NCBI GenBank assembly: GCA_963942565.1 | Contig: OZ012690.1 | Span: 15,287,630-15,351,629, forward strand | Length of the DNA: 64,000 bases | Reading direction: 5' to 3' | Source: Maea johnstoni | Lineage: Eukaryota > Annelida > Polychaeta > Spionida > Magelonidae | Shown: positions 59,830 through 64,000 of the stretch, piece after piece | Position numbering within the stretch: the stretch's first letter is position 1 | Layout: each line of letters starts with the position of its first letter | Notes under the pieces: model-generated | The model's input: only the letters and a program-made list of their open reading frames with translations | Database searches by the model: none | What the model was told of the DNA's origin: nothing | Program-made: the position numbers and the translations under genes

Positions 59830-60260
59830 TTATCCAGGTAGTTCGGGCAATCTCATCGAGGGAGTATTACTCGGCCAATTTCTCCCGCACACGGAATATG
59901 ATTACTCCCGCGATTAGATCAAGCACGGAGTCCCATAATATTAATGGAGGCCGCCACGTAAAGTATGGTCGCACGGCCCAGCGTGGCCGCCACACGTTGT
60001 AAATGATGTCCTTGCCGGCCACCCGTTGATTGCAGTGTTATTGGGGGTGAGGTGCGCTCGCACTTGGATCAACTTCATAATCAGTTTATCTCCGGCGAAA
60101 GCATAAAGAAATAATGATCTAACATCCATTAGGAAATAAGACCATCTATCATTGAAAGGGACTTAATTGCCGGGAGCAGCACAGATTTGATGAGCACCCC
60201 ATGAAGGCACAATAAAGAAGAGAGATTTTGTCAATTTTTTTTTACGAGAGAGCGAGCATA
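59830..60260. other. Complex single-copy island, strongest candidate regulatory block
   Basis: About 400 bases of balanced, CpG-bearing, non-repetitive sequence (ATTACTCCCGCGATTAGATC, CACGGCCCAGCGTGGCCGCC, CATAATCAGTTTATCTCCGG) with homeodomain-like ATTA cores and no long frame. The sharp contrast with the AT-rich surroundings suggests selection. Confidence 0.35.
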
Positions 60261-60606
60261 AAATTTAGGACTTATTACTGAAAGTGTGTGTCATTAATTG
60301 AATGGACAAGGCAAAACTGAATTAATGGCCTGTCAATTCTTTTTGATAACCAAAATATGAGGTTTTTAAGCACGAGTAGGTCATTGAAAAACAACAGTGA
60401 TACAAATGACGTCAAAGTGTCGATTGAAGTGCAGTAGCTTGGGCTTGGTTTCCTTTTAGCTTTTTTTTCGTCTTTAGTTTTTTCTGGTTTTTGATTTATT
60501 GCTGTTTTTTTTGTTTTTATTTGAGGTCAAGTTTTCTTTAGAAAAAAGGAGAGCATCTTCTCTCTTCTCTGATCCAAATACATGGGTAGAGCACCTTATA
60601 AAAAAC

Positions 60607-60800
60607 TCTTTCAATCCATTATTGCATAAGAGTTCCTCTGCAAATTTTCATCTGAATATGTAATACTTTTAGCAATAACTTGGAAATTAAGATTTACTTT
60701 ACAAAATTTTCTTCCTCAAGTCCTCCTTCAAATATCCTTCCAACTATGCATTAGCTTGAATGATTGCACCAAATTTGTCAGGCTGCTTTTGGTCATATTT
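60607..60800 (+). mobile_element. MITE family B, diverged
   Basis: TCAATCCATTATTGCATAAG at the left, TCCTCCTTCAAATATCC inside, TTGTCAGGCTGCTTTTGG at the right. Confidence 0.6.
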
Positions 60801-60984
60801 TCACCACAAAATATGTGCCAGAAATTAGTCAATGTTTCAATTTACATGGTCGGACCACTGGTCAGTGGTAGACCTGTGGTAGACCAGTGGTTGACCACAA
60901 GTCCACCATGCGTCTGCCATGTTGTGTGGTAATTGTGGAATTTATGTGGCAGCCCCTAGGTTACATGGTTAGCATAAGGAAGGC

Positions 60985-61670
60985 CTAAAACATACATGAA
61001 TGGTAAGATATTCATGAATGGTAAAACATGCATGAATGGTAAAACATGCATGAATGGTAACACATACAGCAATGGTTAACATTAAAGAATGGTAAAACAT
61101 ACATGAATGGTAAAACATGAATGGTATAACTAGACCTGTAGAAGTAAATGTGGCAGTCCCTAGAATACATGGTTAGCATAAGGAAGGCCTAAAACCTACA
61201 TGAATGGTATAACATACATGAATGGTAAAACATGCTTGCATGGTAAAACAAACAGGAATGGTAAGACATAGAGGCATGGTAAAACCTTCATGAATGTTAA
61301 AACCTACATGAATGATAAAATATACATAAATTGTAAACATACATGAATGCTAAGACACACATGAATGGTAAAACATGCATGAATGGTAAAACATGCATGA
61401 ATGGTAAAACATACATGAATGGTAAAACATGCACGAATGGTAAAACATGCATGAATGGTAAAACATACATGAATGGTAAAACATAAAGGAATGGTTAACA
61501 TTCAAGAATGGTAAAACCTACAGGAATGGTAGAACCTGCATGAATGGTTAACATTCAAAAATGGTAAAACCTGCATGAATGGTAAACATACATGAATGGC
61601 AAAATATACATGAATGGCAAAACATACATGAATGGTAAAACATACGTGAAAAGTAAAACATAAATGAATA
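60985..61670. repeat. 18-bp minisatellite (ATGAATGGTAAAACATAC)
   Basis: Some 30 or more copies, densest at 61350-61660. A 1.5-copy larger block (AGGTTACATGGTTAGCATAAGGAAGGCCTAAAAC-type) occurs at 60960 and 61160. The CFTIHA-repeat frame on the minus strand is a by-product. Confidence 0.93.
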
Positions 61671-61837
61671 AATATATATAGTTAGCCCTCCATCTTTTGG
61701 TCCATACATAATGTTTTGAATTTTTGAGAAATACCAATTATTAACTACAAGGTTAGAGAGATTCACAGTAGATGGGTTTGTTATTTCTTGTTTCCACGTT
61801 TTATTTGCAATCAAGAGGAAAGCTAAGCATGAGGGGG

Positions 61838-62073
61838 TTAACCCATAATTCATGCCTCGAGTTCTAGTTGACAAATGTTGTCTGGACCTTGAATACTTCT
61901 CAAAATAACTTTGAAATTCATCATTTCTTTATGAAATATTTGAAGGGGAGTTGTGTATCGGATTGCCATCAACATTTCTCCTAGAAATATTTTCTGAAAA
62001 ATGCTTTTATTAAAGAGATATCACCAAAATAGTCAAGCAGTTTTGGGTGCTACACAAGGCATGAATGGGTTAA
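61838..62073 (+). mobile_element. MITE family B, full length
   Basis: TTAACCCATAATTCATGCCT at the left, GGCATGAATGGGTTAA at the right. It shares its right TTAA with the family A copy that follows. Confidence 0.82.
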
Positions 62074-62283
62074 TCCTTCCAATACTGAGGCTACTTTCCT
62101 CCAAAGCACAATTGGACGCAACGATTTTTGAAAACCATCTAAACCCTGTTGTGTTGGTTCATTAGATAGCTCTCATTGAGTACTATCAGATGAGTACCAT
62201 TGTGCCAGGGTTCCAGCCATTTTTTTAAGATTTTTGCATCATTATGTATTGGCCAAATTAGTCACCAGCAGCATAAGGGTTAA
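62070..62283 (-). mobile_element. MITE family A, full length
   Basis: TTAATCCTTCCAATACTGAG at the left, CAGCATAAGGGTTAA at the right; abuts the family B copy. Confidence 0.85.
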
Positions 62284-63675
<1,392 letters not shown>

Positions 63676-64000
63676 ATACCTAATATATAAATAAATTCAA
63701 AAATTTATACAAGTCACAGGCAAATAACTTTATCATTAATTAGATTCATGGAGTTTGTTTCATATTTTTTTTGCTATGATTATGTCATAATTACGTATGG
63801 CTTCCTTTCTCACTCATCCTTTTTACTTTAAAAGGAATATGTCATAATTTGGTTTGAGGTAATATCATCATCATACTCCCTAAAACAAACTATAGCATAA
63901 TGTTTATTTAGTCTGGCAATAAAATGGCAATAGAGTTGAAGTGATAGTCTATTGCCTTTAACCTGCAACCTACCTGCATCTAAAGCAACTCTAATCACCC
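63676..64000. other. Right edge, nothing seen
   Basis: AT-rich sequence without a recognised feature. Confidence 0.45.

Overview
The window reads as animal DNA, most likely from a marine invertebrate; a deuterostome such as an echinoderm fits best, but this is an inference and I could not test it. The reasons are one spliced secreted-protein gene with GT-AG intron borders, low gene density, a BEL/Pao retroelement, a CR1/L2-like LINE end, a mariner-superfamily transposon, many short TTAA-flanked MITEs, long (TA)n tracts and several complex satellites. Nothing suggests a prokaryotic operon, a CRISPR array or an rRNA gene.

Host genes. The only convincing host gene is on the minus strand (exon 2 at 3301-5738, exon 1 at 8132-8183). 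Splicing them in silico gives an 829-residue secreted M4 (thermolysin/vibriolysin-type) metalloprotease with FTP/PepSY prodomain, catalytic domain, PPC domain, a very acidic linker and an unrecognised C-terminal domain. A second signal-peptide exon with the same length, phase, donor site and TATA box lies at 296-347. It is the first exon of a tandem paralogue whose body lies left of the window. The pair looks like a local cluster of bacterial-type proteases, each carrying a short eukaryotic signal-peptide exon and promoter.

Repeats and mobile DNA by region. 0-3.3 kb: paralogue exon, a tRNA-like SINE head, a short derivative of the mariner at 10 kb, and another MITE. 8.85-13.26 kb: a palindrome-rich element bounded by (TA)n on both sides, with an intact-looking mariner (9963-12156, 212-bp inverted ends) nested inside. 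13.6-14.2 kb: LINE 3' end. 17-18.2 kb: two 139-bp perfect-looking hairpin elements with duplicated flanks. 20.2-22.6 kb: 149-bp array, trinucleotide tract and 62-bp array. 24.6-28.9 kb: a 94/50-bp satellite carrying about 34 copies of TGACGTCA. 30.7-32.0 kb: 42-bp minisatellite open in several frames on both strands. 36.1-42.4 kb: a 160-165-bp tandem array split by a BEL/Pao element (about 36678-41661) whose two LTRs look identical. 47.15-51.06 kb: a tandem array split by a 2.2-kb element with GC-rich inverted ends and a TTA target duplication. 53.1-54.5 kb: 41-bp satellite with a 372-bp higher-order repeat. 55.3-57.6 kb: a cluster of MITE family A. 61-61.7 kb: 18-bp minisatellite.

Two MITE families recur throughout. 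Family A is about 213 bp (TTAACCCTTATGCTGC...GGAAGGGTTAA) and family B about 230 bp (TTAACCCATTAATGCT...AGCATTAATGGGTTAA). Both have TTAA at their ends and CCC-starting tips, as piggyBac-type elements do. Between the repeats are islands of complex, GC-richer single-copy sequence (near 15.5, 19.1, 24.4, 30.2, 32.6, 47.0, 60.0, 62.4 and 63.0 kb) with no credible coding frame. They are candidates for conserved regulatory DNA.
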